Shown here: positions 54,031 through 63,305 of the stretch, piece by piece | Numbering within the stretch: position 1 is the first letter of the stretch | Layout of the letters: every line of letters starts with the position of its first letter | Assembly (NCBI GenBank): GCA_947626135.1 | Contig: CANQQZ010000009.1 | Span: 32,713-96,712 of the forward strand | Length of the DNA: 64,000 nt | Direction of reading: 5' to 3' | From: an uncultured Clostridia bacterium | GTDB taxonomy: Bacteria; Bacillota; Clostridia; UBA1381 | The notes under the pieces: generated by a model | Told to the model about the DNA's origin: nothing | What the model saw: the letters and a program-made list of their open reading frames with translations, nothing else | Databases searched by the model: none | Program-made: the position numbers and the translations under genes

Positions 54031-54137
54031 ACCCCGCCTCCTTTCCGGATATCGCCCGAAGCCGCCGTGAGATTAACAGCATGGACTGTGCTTCCCATAC
54101 GAAAAATCCAAACGGCGGCTGATTTGTAAAACGGCGC

Positions 54138-54171
54138 AAAAACACGGCGATACGGGAGATCGCCGTGTTTT
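54138..54171 (-). terminator. Terminator after tuf
   Basis: AAACACGGCGAT pairs with ATCGCCGTGTTT around a 7-nt loop and is flanked by A and T runs, 27 nt past the tuf stop codon. It ends the str operon. Confidence 0.85.
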
Positions 54172-54197
54172 AAAACCTGATCAAAGCAATACGTCAA

Positions 54198-55400
54198 TTA
54201 TTCCTCAATCGCGGTGACAACGCCCGAACCAACTGTTCTGCCGCCCTCACGGATAGCGAAACGAAGACCAACCTCGATAGCTATCGGTGTAATGAGCTCA
54301 ACATTCATCGTTACGTTATCGCCGGGCATGCACATCTCTGTACCCTCGGGAAGGCTGATTATACCTGTAACATCTGTTGTTCTGAAATAGAACTGGGGTC
54401 TGTAGTTGTTGAAGAACGGCGTATGACGTCCGCCCTCTTCCTTTGTCAGAACATAAACCTCGCCGGTAAACTTGGTGTGCGGGTGAATTGTTCCGGGAGC
54501 CGCAAGTACCTGACCGCGCTCAATTTCGTTTCTCTGAACACCGCGGAGAAGCGCGCCGATATTGTCGCCTGCCTCAGCGTAATCGAGAAGCTTTCTGAAC
54601 ATTTCGATACCGGTAACTACGACCTTTCTCTTCTCCTCTGTAAGACCAACGATTTCAACCTCCTCGTTGAGCTTTAACTGACCTCTCTCAACACGGCCCG
54701 TAGCAACGGTACCGCGGCCTGTGATCGAGAAGATATCCTCGATAGGCATAAGGAACGGCTGGTCAGCCTTTCTCTCCGGAGTCGGGATATAGGTGTCAAC
54801 AGCATTCATAAGCTCCCAAATGCACTTGTACTCGGGCGCATCCGGATCTGTGGATGTTGACTCGAGAACGCCGAGCGCCGTACCTATGATAATCGGAATA
54901 TCGTCGCCGGGGAACTCATATTCGCTGAGGAGCTCTCTAACCTCCATCTCAACAAGCTCAAGGAGCTCGGGATCGTCAACCTGGTCGCTCTTGTTCAGGA
55001 ATACTACGATATAGGGAACGCCAACCTGACGCGAAAGAAGGATGTGCTCTCTCGTCTGGGGCATCGGACCGTCAGCAGCCGATACAACGAGGATAGCGCC
55101 GTCCATCTGCGCGGCACCGGTAATCATGTTCTTAACGTAGTCAGCGTGTCCCGGGCAGTCAACGTGAGCATAGTGACGTGAATCAGTCTCGTACTCAACG
55201 TGAGCGGTAGAAATTGTGATTCCTCTTTCTCTCTCCTCGGGAGCCTTATCGATCTGGTCATAAGCCTCAAACTGAGCCTGACCCTTCAGAGCCAAAACCT
55301 TTGTTATAGCCGCTGTAAGAGTGGTCTTGCCGTGGTCAACGTGACCGATGGTACCGATGTTAACATGCGGTTTGGTTCTTTCAAATTTAGCCTTTGCCAT
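54198..55400 (-). CDS. tuf: Elongation factor Tu
   Basis: This 400-aa GTPase has [18 protein letters not shown] and [10 protein letters not shown], the G1, G3 and G4 motifs of EF-Tu, then domains II and III with the normal end [14 protein letters not shown]. It delivers aminoacyl-tRNA to the ribosome. It follows fusA but has its own promoter at 55,445-55,473, allowing independent high-level expression. Confidence 0.97.
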   Translation of the reverse strand: MAKAKFERTKPHVNIGTIGHVDHGKTTLTAAITKVLALKGQAQFEAYDQIDKAPEERERGITISTAHVEYETDSRHYAHVDCPGHADYVKNMITGAAQMDGAILVVSAADGPMPQTREHILLSRQVGVPYIVVFLNKSDQVDDPELLELVEMEVRELLSEYEFPGDDIPIIIGTALGVLESTSTDPDAPEYKCIWELMNAVDTYIPTPERKADQPFLMPIEDIFSITGRGTVATGRVERGQLKLNEEVEIVGLTEEKRKVVVTGIEMFRKLLDYAEAGDNIGALLRGVQRNEIERGQVLAAPGTIHPHTKFTGEVYVLTKEEGGRHTPFFNNYRPQFYFRTTDVTGIISLPEGTEMCMPGDNVTMNVELITPIAIEVGLRFAIREGGRTVGSGVVTAIEE

Positions 55401-55444
55401 TGTAATAATTCCTCCTTAAATTAATCTATTACATTAATAAATTC

Positions 55445-55473
55445 ATTGTACAATCTTTTAATGAAAAAATCAA
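55445..55473 (-). promoter_or_regulatory. Promoter of tuf
   Basis: On the minus strand TTGATT (55,468-55,473) and TACAAT (55,445-55,450) are separated by 17 bp, between the fusA stop and the tuf start. AAGGAGGAA precedes the ATG. Confidence 0.7.
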
Positions 55474-55531
55474 GTGTTTTTTCATATTTACGGCAATTTA
55501 TTCGGTATTTTTCCCCTTTTGCCGTTAATTA

Positions 55532-57643
55532 TCAGTCATTTTTAGCTCGTTCGCTGATAATTTTCTCCTGAATCGACTTGGGTACCTCGCTGTAATGCGA
55601 CGGCTCCATAGTGTACTGTCCGCGTCCCTGAGTGCCGGAACGAAGAATCGTCGCATAACCGAACATCTCGGAAAGCGGAACCTCCGCCGTAACCTGCGTA
55701 ACACCGCCGGAACGAACCTCCTGGCTCTTTATCATGCCGCGTCTTGAAGAAAGGTCTCCGATAACGAAACCCAGATAATCATCCGGAGCTATTACGTTAA
55801 CGAGCATGATAGGCTCCTTCAGCACGGGATCGGACTTCTTCATGCCCTCCTTGAATGCCATAGAAGCGGCGATCTTGAACGCCATTTCCGAAGAGTCGAC
55901 CTCATGGTACGAACCATCATAGAGCGTAGCCTTCAGGTCAACAACGTTGTATCCGGCGAGCACGCCGTTAAGCATAGCGCCCTGAATACCGGCGTCTACA
56001 GCCGGGATATATTCCTTCGGAATAGCTCCTCCGACAACCGCATTTTCAAATACGTAGCCTTCTCCCTCTGCGAGCGGCTCAAACTTGATGAATACGTGTC
56101 CGTACTGTCCTTTACCGCCGGACTGACGCGCATACTTGTGCTCGATATTGACGGGCTTTCTGAACGCCTCTCTGTAGGATACCTGCGGCGTTCCGACATT
56201 TGCCTCGACCTTGAACTCTCTTAACAGTCTGTCAACGATAATTTCAAGATGAAGCTCGCCCATGCCGGCGATAATCGTCTGTCCGGTCTCCTCGTCCGTA
56301 TACGTTTTAAATGTCGGGTCTTCCTCGGCAAGCTTCGACAAAGCGATACCCATCTTTTCCTGACCCGCCTTAGTCTTAGGCTCTATCGCAACACGGATAA
56401 CCGGCTCGGGGAAGTCCATCGACTCCAGTATGATCGGATGCTTTTCATCGCAGAGCGTTTCGCCTGTCGTTGTGTTGGACAGACCTACAGCCGCCGCGAT
56501 ATCTCCCGAATATATGATATCCAGATCCTCTCTGTGGTTTGCGTGCATTTGCAGGATACGTCCCATTCTCTCGCGTTTTCCCTTGCAGGAATTGAGCACG
56601 TAGGAGCCCTTTTCAAGCACACCGGAATATACGCGGAAATAGCAGATTTTACCTACAAACGGGTCTGTCGCAATCTTGAATGCGAGCGCCGCGAACGGAG
56701 CGTCGTCAGACGAGGGTCTCTCATCCTCCTCATCCGTCTCCGGATTGATACCCTTGATATTGGGAACGTCCGTCGGAGCGGGCATATACTCTATAATCGC
56801 GTCAAGAAGCATCTGCACGCCCTTGTTTCTGTACGCTGTTCCGCAAAGCATGGGAACAATTTCGTTATTAATCGTAGCCTTGCGGAGAGCCAGCTTAAGC
56901 TCTTCAACGCTGATTTCCTCATCGCTGAGGAACTTTTCAAGCAGCGCCTCGTCCGTTTCGCAAATGGCTTCCACCATCTGCTGATGGTACTCCTCAGCCT
57001 GCTCCAGCATATCCTCCGGAATCGCTTCCTTGTGATACTTCTCTCCCAGCTCGTCCTCGTAGATCTCAGCATCCATGTTCATAAGGTCGATGATGCCCAC
57101 AAAGCTGTCCTCGGCGCCTATCGGAAGCTGAATCGGAACGCCGTTCGCCTGAAGTCTCTCGTGGACCATGTTTACAACGTTATAAAAATCCGCGCCCATG
57201 ATATCCATTTTATTAACGAAAATCATACGCGGTACGCTGTAGTCGTCAGCCTGACGCCAAACGGTCTCAGACTGCGGTTCAACGCCGCCCTTGGCGCACA
57301 TAACCGTTACAGAACCGTCCAGAACTCTCAGCGAGCGCTGAACCTCAACGGTAAAGTCAACGTGTCCCGGTGTATCTATTATATTTATTCTGTGCTTAAC
57401 GCCGCCATACGGTCCTTCCTTCGGCTCCCAGAAGCATGTTGTGGCAGCGGACGTAATTGTAATTCCGCGCTCCTGCTCCTGCGCCATCCAGTCCATCGTA
57501 GCCGCACCGTCATGCGTTTCGCCTATTTTATGATTGATACCGGTGTAGTACAAAATTCTCTCGGTCGTAGTGGTCTTTCCGGCGTCAATATGCGCCATGA
57601 TACCGATATTTCTTGTATGTTCGAGTGAATATTGTCTTGCCAA
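55532..57643 (-). CDS. fusA: Elongation factor G
   Basis: This 703-aa protein has G1 [14 protein letters not shown]3 DTPGHVDF and G4 NKMD, followed by domains II-V with [14 protein letters not shown] and [12 protein letters not shown]. It catalyses translocation. It is the standard EF-G, distinct from the TetM-like protein at 17.4 kb. The gene lies downstream of rpsG, separated by a 260-nt gap that holds a repeat-like sequence. Confidence 0.96.
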   Translation of the reverse strand: MARQYSLEHTRNIGIMAHIDAGKTTTTERILYYTGINHKIGETHDGAATMDWMAQEQERGITITSAATTCFWEPKEGPYGGVKHRINIIDTPGHVDFTVEVQRSLRVLDGSVTVMCAKGGVEPQSETVWRQADDYSVPRMIFVNKMDIMGADFYNVVNMVHERLQANGVPIQLPIGAEDSFVGIIDLMNMDAEIYEDELGEKYHKEAIPEDMLEQAEEYHQQMVEAICETDEALLEKFLSDEEISVEELKLALRKATINNEIVPMLCGTAYRNKGVQMLLDAIIEYMPAPTDVPNIKGINPETDEEDERPSSDDAPFAALAFKIATDPFVGKICYFRVYSGVLEKGSYVLNSCKGKRERMGRILQMHANHREDLDIIYSGDIAAAVGLSNTTTGETLCDEKHPIILESMDFPEPVIRVAIEPKTKAGQEKMGIALSKLAEEDPTFKTYTDEETGQTIIAGMGELHLEIIVDRLLREFKVEANVGTPQVSYREAFRKPVNIEHKYARQSGGKGQYGHVFIKFEPLAEGEGYVFENAVVGGAIPKEYIPAVDAGIQGAMLNGVLAGYNVVDLKATLYDGSYHEVDSSEMAFKIAASMAFKEGMKKSDPVLKEPIMLVNVIAPDDYLGFVIGDLSSRRGMIKSQEVRSGGVTQVTAEVPLSEMFGYATILRSGTQGRGQYTMEPSHYSEVPKSIQEKIISERAKND

Positions 57644-57762
57644 AATATTTTCCTCCTTTCAATAAAGGTAAACAATTTATATTGTATAATCGTAATTGTT
57701 GTGTTGATTGTTCGGTTTCCGCAACACTCACGGAAACGTGTGATTTCGCCGAACCTCACACA

Positions 57763-57902
57763 TGACGATACGCAATGAGATTTTGTTCCGAATGTTTTTG
57801 GGGCAAAAGCTCTATGCAGATTGCCTTTATGAGAAGCGATGGCGTACATTCGGTACGTCGAGCTTCGAATAATGGTGAGATGCGACGAGATTTTGTTCCA
57901 AA
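57763..57902. repeat. Candidate interspersed repeat between fusA and rpsG
   Basis: GAGATTTTGTTCC occurs at 57,777-57,789 and again at 57,889-57,901, flanking about 100 nt. The whole sequence resembles non-coding repeats that I recall from other Clostridia, but I cannot verify this. No reading frame in it has a Shine-Dalgarno. The rest of the 276-nt gap up to fusA contains only the fusA ribosome-binding site and AT-rich DNA. Confidence 0.45.
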
Positions 57903-57903
57903 A

Positions 57904-58374
57904 TTACCACCTATAGTGAGCGAATGCTTTATTCGCCTCAGCCATCTTATGTGTATCCTCACGCTTCTTGACGGAACCGCCGGTACCGTTGATGGCATCG
58001 ATAAGCTCATTCGCGAGTCTTTCCTTCATGGTCTTTTCATTACGAGTTCTTGCGTAATTGGTAAGCCAGCGGAGACCGAGCGTCTGACGTCTTTCGGGGC
58101 GAACCTCCATAGGAACCTGGTATGTGGCGCCGCCGACACGTCTCGCCTTAACCTCGAGAACGGGCATGATATTGTCCATTGCCTGCTGGAAAGCCTCAAG
58201 CGGATCCTTGCCGGTCTTTTCGCTGACAATATCAAACGCTCCGTACACAATCTTCTGCGCGACGCCCTTTTTGCCGTCAAGCATTATGTTGTTTATGAGC
58301 TTTGTGACAACTATACTGTTGTAAACCGGATCAGGCAATACTTCTCTTTTCGCAATAAAACCTTTTCTTGGCAC
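57904..58374 (-). CDS. rpsG: 30S ribosomal protein S7 (GTG start)
   Basis: The start chosen is the GTG at 58,372-58,374, giving 156 aa that begin with [15 protein letters not shown] after the initiator, the normal S7 N-terminus. AAGGAGGG lies 8 nt upstream of the GTG and itself contains the upstream ATG at 58,392, so that ATG is not the start. The conserved [15 protein letters not shown] and [13 protein letters not shown] are present. S7 initiates assembly of the 30S head. Confidence 0.95.
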   Translation of the reverse strand: MPRKGFIAKREVLPDPVYNSIVVTKLINNIMLDGKKGVAQKIVYGAFDIVSEKTGKDPLEAFQQAMDNIMPVLEVKARRVGGATYQVPMEVRPERRQTLGLRWLTNYARTRNEKTMKERLANELIDAINGTGGSVKKREDTHKMAEANKAFAHYRW

Positions 58375-58532
58375 TTTTCTTCCCTCCTTCATAGATTATG
58401 GGACGTATAATCCCTCATGAATATCACAGGTACTCTGAATTTATTTTTTCAAAATTCCGTAAGCGCGTATCATATTATATGAATATAACCCGATATGCAC
58501 TTGTGATACGCGATTTAACGGTTATCCGTCAA

Positions 58533-58958
58533 TCACTTTTTCTTAGCTTCCTTCGGTCTCTTGGCACCGTACTTGGAGCGTCCCTGGAGACGTCCGTTAA
58601 CACCCTGCGCATCAAGAGTACCTCTTATAATGTGGTATCTTGTACCGGGCAAGTCGCGCACTCTGCCGCCTCTTATAAGAACAACGCTGTGCTCCTGGAG
58701 ATTGTGACCGATGCCGGGGATGTAAGCCGTAACCTCGATACCGTTAGTAAGGCGAACTCTGGCGATTTTTCTCAATGCCGAGTTAGGCTTCTTCGGTGTT
58801 ATCGTTCTTACTGACGTACATACTCCGCGCTTCTGCGGCGAGCTCTTGTCTGTCGTCTTCTTCTTTAACGAATTGAGCGACTTGTTGAGCGCCGGAGCGG
58901 TTGACTTCTTTCTCGATGTCTTTCTACCTGTTTTAACAAGCTGGTTAAACGTAGGCAT
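58533..58958 (-). CDS. rpsL: 30S ribosomal protein S12
   Basis: This 141-aa protein has the S12 core [17 protein letters not shown] with the unmodified Lys of the KKPNSA loop and [13 protein letters not shown] further on; no streptomycin-resistance change is seen at those positions. It is the decoding-site protein of the 30S subunit. It is preceded by the L7Ae-like gene and followed by rpsG, the normal str order in Firmicutes. Confidence 0.96.
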   Translation of the reverse strand: MPTFNQLVKTGRKTSRKKSTAPALNKSLNSLKKKTTDKSSPQKRGVCTSVRTITPKKPNSALRKIARVRLTNGIEVTAYIPGIGHNLQEHSVVLIRGGRVRDLPGTRYHIIRGTLDAQGVNGRLQGRSKYGAKRPKEAKKK

Positions 58959-59134
58959 ACCGTGTTACACTTCCTTTCTTCAGATTTTTATTATTACGCG
59001 CATTCTTCGCGGCAAGCTCCCGGAATCCCGTGACCGATCCGACGCCGGACTCCGCTGCCGGATATCCTTTGTCACCGATTCGGCGCACATAATCATCGGG
59101 GAGTTTATTTGCGAAGCCATGCTGCGGAATAAGC

Positions 59135-59386
59135 TCATTTTAATATAACAGCGCAGCTTGAGCCGACGTCTATACCGCAGAGCTCGCCGAGGGACTTCAT
59201 TGTTTCAACCTCCGTAACCTCCACGCTATGCTCGTCCGCAGCTTTTTTCAGGACCGCTGTCATTTTTTCATCCACGTCCGCCGCGACAAAGAGCTTTTGC
59301 GCCCTTCCCTCGTTAATCGAACGCAGCGATTGCTTATAGCCTATATGCAATTTCTGCCTTTCGGCATCGCTAATCATTTTTTCCAC
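59135..59386 (-). CDS. L7Ae/YbxF-like ribosomal-associated protein
   Basis: This 83-aa protein belongs to the L7Ae/L30e/S12e/Gadd45 family. The core YKQSLRSINEGRAQKLFVAADVD and the ending CGIDVGSSCAVILK match YbxF/RplGB of Firmicutes, which binds kink-turn RNA. It is the first gene of the str operon here, directly downstream of a consensus promoter. Confidence 0.88.
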   Translation of the reverse strand: MEKMISDAERQKLHIGYKQSLRSINEGRAQKLFVAADVDEKMTAVLKKAADEHSVEVTEVETMKSLGELCGIDVGSSCAVILK

Positions 59387-59479
59387 ACTCCGTATGAATT
59401 AATATGGCTTTTCTACAGCATTTTTGTGTATTTTTACCCGCGTCAGGGTACAAATATCCCATAAATGCCGACTTTTTTG

Positions 59480-59508
59480 ATTATACAAAATATTCCCGCG
59501 ATTGTCAA
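59480..59508 (-). promoter_or_regulatory. Consensus promoter of the str operon
   Basis: On the minus strand TTGACA (59,503-59,508) and TATAAT (59,480-59,485), both perfect, are separated by 17 bp. The rpoB/rpoC genes that often precede this operon are not here. Confidence 0.9.
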
Positions 59509-59560
59509 GTGCTTTTTAGTTGTTTTTGCAAATTTTTTGCGATTTTCATGAAATTCGGTA

Positions 59561-59589
59561 TTGACAAATAAAAAACTATATACTATAAT
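59561..59589 (+). promoter_or_regulatory. Consensus promoter of the tRNA-Thr gene
   Basis: TTGACA (59,561-59,566) and TATAAT (59,584-59,589), both perfect, are separated by 17 bp, about 24 nt upstream of the mature tRNA. Confidence 0.88.
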
Positions 59590-59612
59590 GTCAGTGTTGC
59601 TTTTTTAAGCAT

Positions 59613-59688
59613 GCTGACGTAGCTCAGTTGGTAGAGCACTTCATTGGTAATGAAGAGGTCGGCGGTTCGACTCCGCTCGTTAGCTCCA
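59613..59688 (+). tRNA. tRNA-Thr, anticodon GGT
   Basis: The cloverleaf is complete: acceptor GCTGACG with CGTTAGC (59,613-59,619 with 59,678-59,684), anticodon arm CTTCA-TTGGTAA-TGAAG with anticodon GGT, and T arm GGCGG-TTCGACT-CCGCT. Discriminator T and an encoded CCA end at 59,688. It reads ACC and ACU codons. It is the likely attachment site of the mobile element that follows. Confidence 0.95.
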
Positions 59689-59694
59689 TGAAAT

Positions 59695-59740
59695 ACCGCA
59701 TAGTTAAGCCATTTTCGGCACTATGCGGTGTTTTGGTTTT
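59695..59740 (+). terminator. Terminator after tRNA-Thr
   Basis: ACCGCATAGT pairs with ACTATGCGGT around a 15-nt loop and is followed by GTTTTGGTTTT. Confidence 0.8.
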
Positions 59741-59757
59741 AAGGGCTTTCCGAGTTC

Positions 59758-59777
59758 TGTCCACCATTTGTCCACCA
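59758..59777. repeat. Tandem TGTCCACCA, candidate recombinase arm sites
   Basis: TGTCCACCA occurs at 59,758-59,766 and 59,769-59,777, with 11-bp spacing, close to the tRNA end and before the integrase gene. This fits arm-type or accessory sites of a tyrosine recombinase at an attachment site. The rest of 59,741-60,019 has no gene; it holds this repeat and the terminator at 59,895-59,930. Confidence 0.45.
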
Positions 59778-59894
59778 ATCATCTATAATTAAGATAAAAT
59801 ATTTAGACTTGGCAATCAATATACGTTACCGCAATTAAAACGGCTTCGTCCTTTGAGTATCGCTTCATATGTATAACTTTCGATTAAAAATTAA

Positions 59895-59930
59895 AGGGAG
59901 ATTACAGCACCACAGTGCTGTAATCTCCCT
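59895..59930 (-). terminator. Terminator after the integrase gene
   Basis: AGGGAGATTACAGCAC pairs perfectly with its complement around a 4-nt loop; on the minus strand the hairpin is followed by TTTAATTTTT. It lies about 90 nt past the integrase stop codon. Confidence 0.75.
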
Positions 59931-60019
59931 CAATAACTGATTTTTTTGTTGCTCATCAATTCTCCGCCTTGATATGCGGCTTTAATTTCGAGTTTTATAG
60001 GTGTCAGCCCAACGAACCT

Positions 60020-61417
60020 TTATTCGCTATTCTTTTTACCCTGCTTATAATTCTTGTCCGGCGAAAGTACATTCTGAAGTTCTTCGGAAGCCGCTGCGTC
60101 TGCCGACCGAATTGCGTGAGCGTATATGTTTAACGTGGTAGTTGATGTAGAATGTCCAAGCCGTTTGGCTACAGTAACAATATCTGTCCCTCCGGCAATA
60201 AGTAAGGTTGCCGATACGTGACGTAATGTATGTATGTGACTTTCCGGCAAATTGTGCCTTTTTATGAATTTCTTGTACCAGTGTGAAAGCGTGTCTGGGT
60301 GCATATTGCCGCCGATATCAGATACAAATACTCTGTTGCTGTTCTCCCATTGATCTCCCAAGAGACTTTTCATATGGTCTTGTTCATCCTTATAATACTT
60401 CAATAAGTCTATCATGGCAGGAGGAATTTTAATTACACGTTTTGAGCCGCGCGTTTTTGTTGTGTCCTCGAATACGCCTTGTCTTGGGGTATAAAGTAAG
60501 GATTTGTTTACATCGACAAGACCTTTCTCAAAATCAATATCATTCCATGTGAGAGCGCATAATTCACCACGCCGCAAGCCGGTATATAAGATGAGCATTA
60601 TAGCTGTTTTATATTTTGTGGGTTCATCATTAAGACATTCTATAAGCTGGCTGGTTTGATTTTCGTCAAGCATCGACATCTCCTTATATTCAATCTGCGG
60701 AGGCTTTACACGCTCGCAAGGATTAGACGGGATTATTTGCCATTGCACCGCTGTAGTCAATATGCTCGAAAGTATGCGGTGATATTTTGCTTTCGTATTG
60801 GCAGATAATCCTTTCGATGATTCGACCGGAGCGAACAAAGCCTTAATATCTGTTTGCAAAGCCGACGCTATTTTCTGTGCCGTACTATGTGCAACATTAT
60901 TACCGCGAACACACGAGGCGACACTGTTTATAGATGTGTCGGCGATTTTTGCAAATTCTTTTTGAGTAAGGTTGTTATCTTTCAATAACTGCCGAAAGTC
61001 CACGATTGGCGCATATTTAGTATCAAGCCGTATGCCGTCCTCTCCGAGATTTTCATAAAATTCCAAAATTTGGTGCGGCTGTAGCTGTGAAAGATGTATA
61101 TGACCGAGAGCGGCTTTAATTCTCGGAAGCAAATCCATATACCCTACAAAACTCTTTTCCCTAAGCTGTTTTGAGGCATATTTATCAATCCATATATCAA
61201 TAAACTCCGATAGTTTTGTTGTGTTGTCAAGAAATTGTCCGTTTTTACACTTCTCTTCAAAAAGAACTACTTGTCGATTAAGCTCTGTTTCAACCCTTTT
61301 CTTAGACCATTCCGGATTTGGCTTCCACGTCATTGTTTTCACTATGCGTTTATCTCCGTTATAACCGAGATTTACACGTATTTGATATGTTTCGCCTCTT
61401 TGTCGTACTGATGCCAT
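60020..61417 (-). CDS. Tyrosine recombinase/integrase with an embedded HTH domain
   Basis: The ATG at 61,415-61,417 is preceded by GGGGTGAT and gives 465 aa starting MASVRQRGETYQIRVNLGYN, an AP2-like arm-binding start. The core-binding domain is interrupted at about residues 141-198 by a Cro/CI-like helix-turn-helix (LLKDNNLTQKEFAKIADTSI). The catalytic domain has Arg in LYTGLRRGELCAL, Lys in KTRGSKRVIKIP, HTLRHVSATLL, LGHSTSTTTLNIYAH with the nucleophile Tyr. It is the last gene of a XRE-integrase unit and points at the tRNA-Thr 3' end, its probable target. Confidence 0.92.
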   Translation of the reverse strand: MASVRQRGETYQIRVNLGYNGDKRIVKTMTWKPNPEWSKKRVETELNRQVVLFEEKCKNGQFLDNTTKLSEFIDIWIDKYASKQLREKSFVGYMDLLPRIKAALGHIHLSQLQPHQILEFYENLGEDGIRLDTKYAPIVDFRQLLKDNNLTQKEFAKIADTSINSVASCVRGNNVAHSTAQKIASALQTDIKALFAPVESSKGLSANTKAKYHRILSSILTTAVQWQIIPSNPCERVKPPQIEYKEMSMLDENQTSQLIECLNDEPTKYKTAIMLILYTGLRRGELCALTWNDIDFEKGLVDVNKSLLYTPRQGVFEDTTKTRGSKRVIKIPPAMIDLLKYYKDEQDHMKSLLGDQWENSNRVFVSDIGGNMHPDTLSHWYKKFIKRHNLPESHIHTLRHVSATLLIAGGTDIVTVAKRLGHSTSTTTLNIYAHAIRSADAAASEELQNVLSPDKNYKQGKKNSE

Positions 61418-61453
61418 TTTATCACCCCTTTTTATATAGTACATAATTTTTTA

Positions 61454-62212
61454 TTACATATTCGGTCGTACTTCAAATGCACTTAAAAAATCTATGATTT
61501 CTGTTCTTATTTCATCAATATCTTGCAAATAATTTATGTGTTTTGTCCACTGATATATCTCAACAGCGAGATTTTCATAGCTTATGTTTTTCTTTAACTC
61601 TTTAATAAGATTTTCTACTTCATTATCTTCCGGCACATATCTATATCTCAGGGAATGATAATTTTTAATTTTATCAGGCAGTTTCTCATAAACTTTTTGA
61701 ATATTTTCCGCTTCTTCTTTTCTGATATACAAATATATTATACCGCATAATATTGATATAAATTTTTCATCTGACAAAAGAATATTTAATTTCTCATGTC
61801 GCATATTTTCGAGACTGCTGATTTTTTCATTAATAGCTTTCTTGTTGTATTTACCATTATTTTCCCGTATGAATTTTGTTATAATATAATCTTTTTCCGG
61901 CTCAGATACCTTTTGTAGATTAATTATGTTTTTAATAACATTCTCTTTTAATCCCGTATCTCTTCCTATATCTGCCATTTGAAAAGATTTGTAATCTGAA
62001 ACACCAATCAAATAATCGCACGTTACCCCAAAAAATCGGGCAAGCTTTATGATTGCCTCAGTTTTCAAGCTGCGCTCACCATGCTCCCATTGATTTATGG
62101 TTTGGCGTTTAACATTTATTATCTGTGCCAGTTCGTCCTGAGTAATATTGCGTTCTTCGCGTAATTCTTTTATCCTATTACATATGATTGATGTATTTGC
62201 ACTATTAGTCAT
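61454..62212 (-). CDS. XRE-family transcriptional regulator of the mobile element
   Basis: This 252-aa protein starts with a helix-turn-helix (about residues 12-66; IKELREERNITQDELAQIIN, then TINQWEHGERSLKTEAIIKL). The remaining part is Lys/Glu/Ile-rich and matches no domain I know. Codon usage is more AT-rich than in neighbouring chromosomal genes. It starts from its own promoter (62,292-62,320) and lies 36 nt upstream of the integrase, so it probably controls the element's recombination. Confidence 0.85.
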   Translation of the reverse strand: MTNSANTSIICNRIKELREERNITQDELAQIINVKRQTINQWEHGERSLKTEAIIKLARFFGVTCDYLIGVSDYKSFQMADIGRDTGLKENVIKNIINLQKVSEPEKDYIITKFIRENNGKYNKKAINEKISSLENMRHEKLNILLSDEKFISILCGIIYLYIRKEEAENIQKVYEKLPDKIKNYHSLRYRYVPEDNEVENLIKELKKNISYENLAVEIYQWTKHINYLQDIDEIRTEIIDFLSAFEVRPNM

Positions 62213-62261
62213 ATTAAATAAACCTCCTCCTATATTTTATAAACCTCTATTCTTTGAAAAC

Positions 62262-62320
62262 GTTGCCAATTAGATAAATTGCAACATAATCATTATATAC
62301 TACAATAACATTTTTGTCAA
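62262..62320 (-). promoter_or_regulatory. Promoter and inverted-repeat operator of the XRE regulator
   Basis: On the minus strand TTGACA (62,315-62,320) and TATAAT (62,292-62,297), perfect and 17 bp apart, form the promoter. Just downstream GTTGCCAATT (62,262-62,271) and AATTGCAAC (62,277-62,285) form an imperfect inverted repeat at the transcription start, a candidate autoregulatory operator. Confidence 0.7.
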
Positions 62321-62484
62321 GAGTACCATACCATTATAATCATCTTTTTATAAACTTATCTGTGCGGAGTATCGACTTTACGGAGTATCGGCTTTATTTT
62401 CACATATACACTCGGTTAATATTGATGTTTTTTGAGACACTACAAAAATCAAAAAAAATTTTTTATTTTTTCCAAATTGGGGGG

Positions 62485-62513
62485 TTGCGTTCTAAAGGGT
62501 TGCTCCTTATAAT
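62485..62513 (+). promoter_or_regulatory. Plus-strand promoter of the small element gene
   Basis: TTGCGT (62,485-62,490) and TATAAT (62,508-62,513) are separated by 17 bp. It faces away from the XRE promoter across the 362-bp gap 62,213-62,574, which holds only these promoters, the operator and AT-rich DNA. Confidence 0.65.
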
Positions 62514-62574
62514 GAAAATAAGAAAGATATTTTTCTTAATAAATAAAATACATCTTTATAAGGAGGATAATATT

Positions 62575-62946
62575 ATGAGTAAGACGTATCAGGAAATTAA
62601 AGCTAGCCAGCAGGCACGACTGAAAGAGGCACTAGTTACTAACTTTATACCGACCTCCTACGCGCCCGTTGCAGGAATCGGAATTGTGGCGATAGAAGCA
62701 CTGCCAAAGATTACAGGGTTGCTAACACAGTTCAACCAAGAGCTTGACAAAGCCATAAAAGAGGGCGGCGCAGATTTCACAAGACAAATGTTTTTGTATG
62801 AGCTGCGCCGCAACCCCCATAGTTCGCCGCTGTTGTATTTGCTGGGCTTGGGCTTCTCGTTCAGCGAGTGCTTCCACCGCCCTGAGATAAGAGAAGGTTT
62901 GCAAGCGGCTGAGGACAGCTTTTACAGGGCTGCTTTGGCGAGTTAA
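62575..62946 (+). CDS. Small protein of unknown function in the mobile element
   Basis: The ATG at 62,575 has AAGGAGGA upstream (62,560-62,567) and gives 123 aa beginning MSKTYQEIKASQQARLKEAL. An upstream in-frame reading adds 87 unrelated residues and is not supported. A hydrophobic stretch (YAPVAGIGIVAIEALPKITG) follows the charged start, and the rest is alpha-rich. It has its own promoter and a strong terminator, so it is a single-gene unit. I do not recognise the family. Confidence 0.75.
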   Translation: MSKTYQEIKASQQARLKEALVTNFIPTSYAPVAGIGIVAIEALPKITGLLTQFNQELDKAIKEGGADFTRQMFLYELRRNPHSSPLLYLLGLGFSFSECFHRPEIREGLQAAEDSFYRAALAS

Positions 62947-62955
62947 TTGACTGGA

Positions 62956-62990
62956 ATACCGCCGCCAATAATGGCGGCGGTATTCTCTTT
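62956..62990 (+). terminator. Terminator after the small element gene
   Basis: ATACCGCCGCCA pairs with TGGCGGCGGTAT around 4 nt and is followed by TCTCTTT. Confidence 0.85.
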
Positions 62991-63043
62991 AGTTTCCGCA
63001 GGGAGAGTTCGGAGAGGGGCGGCAGCCTCTTTCCGACAAAATA

Positions 63044-63262
63044 CTTTGTTATGACAAGTGCCTTGTCATGACAAAGAATATATTTTGTTATAAGAACTGG
63101 AAAGTGACTTTTGGTTGTGACGGCGCACCTTGTATAGCTAGCTGATATAACTATACAAGGGGCGGGTAAGCCTTTAGCTGATTTTTATCAGGTAAAGGTA
63201 AGCCATGTGTAGGCATAGCCGAAGCAGGGCGTACAAGTCACATGGTTTTTACTTTCCAGTTC
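63044..63262 (+). other. Nested inverted repeats before the relaxase gene, candidate oriT or structured RNA
   Basis: A near-perfect palindrome spans 63,044-63,076 (CTTTGTTATGACAAG, then its inverse, with one mismatched pair). A long-range pair GAACTGGAAAGT (63,094-63,105) with ACTTTCCAGTTC (63,251-63,262), helped by GTGACTT with AAGTCAC, encloses CCTTGTATAG/CTATACAAGG (63,128-63,160) and CCTTTAGCTGAT/ATCAGGTAAAGG (63,171-63,198) and two copies of GTAAGCC. This is a multibranched fold of about 170 nt directly upstream of the relaxase, where the transfer origin is expected. I find no exact MobV nick consensus. Confidence 0.6.
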
Positions 63263-63305
63263 GCATTTGTTCTATTATTGTATTAAAGAAAGGAGTGTAC
63301 TCCGT

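Noticed and set aside
56249-57628. Long plus-strand reading frame opposite fusA
   Set aside because: It is fully antisense to a conserved gene, has no recognisable domain and no Shine-Dalgarno.
57763-57902. Short coding gene in the rpsG-fusA gap
   Set aside because: Reading frames there lack ribosome-binding sites and run into neighbouring genes; a non-coding repeat explains the sequence better.
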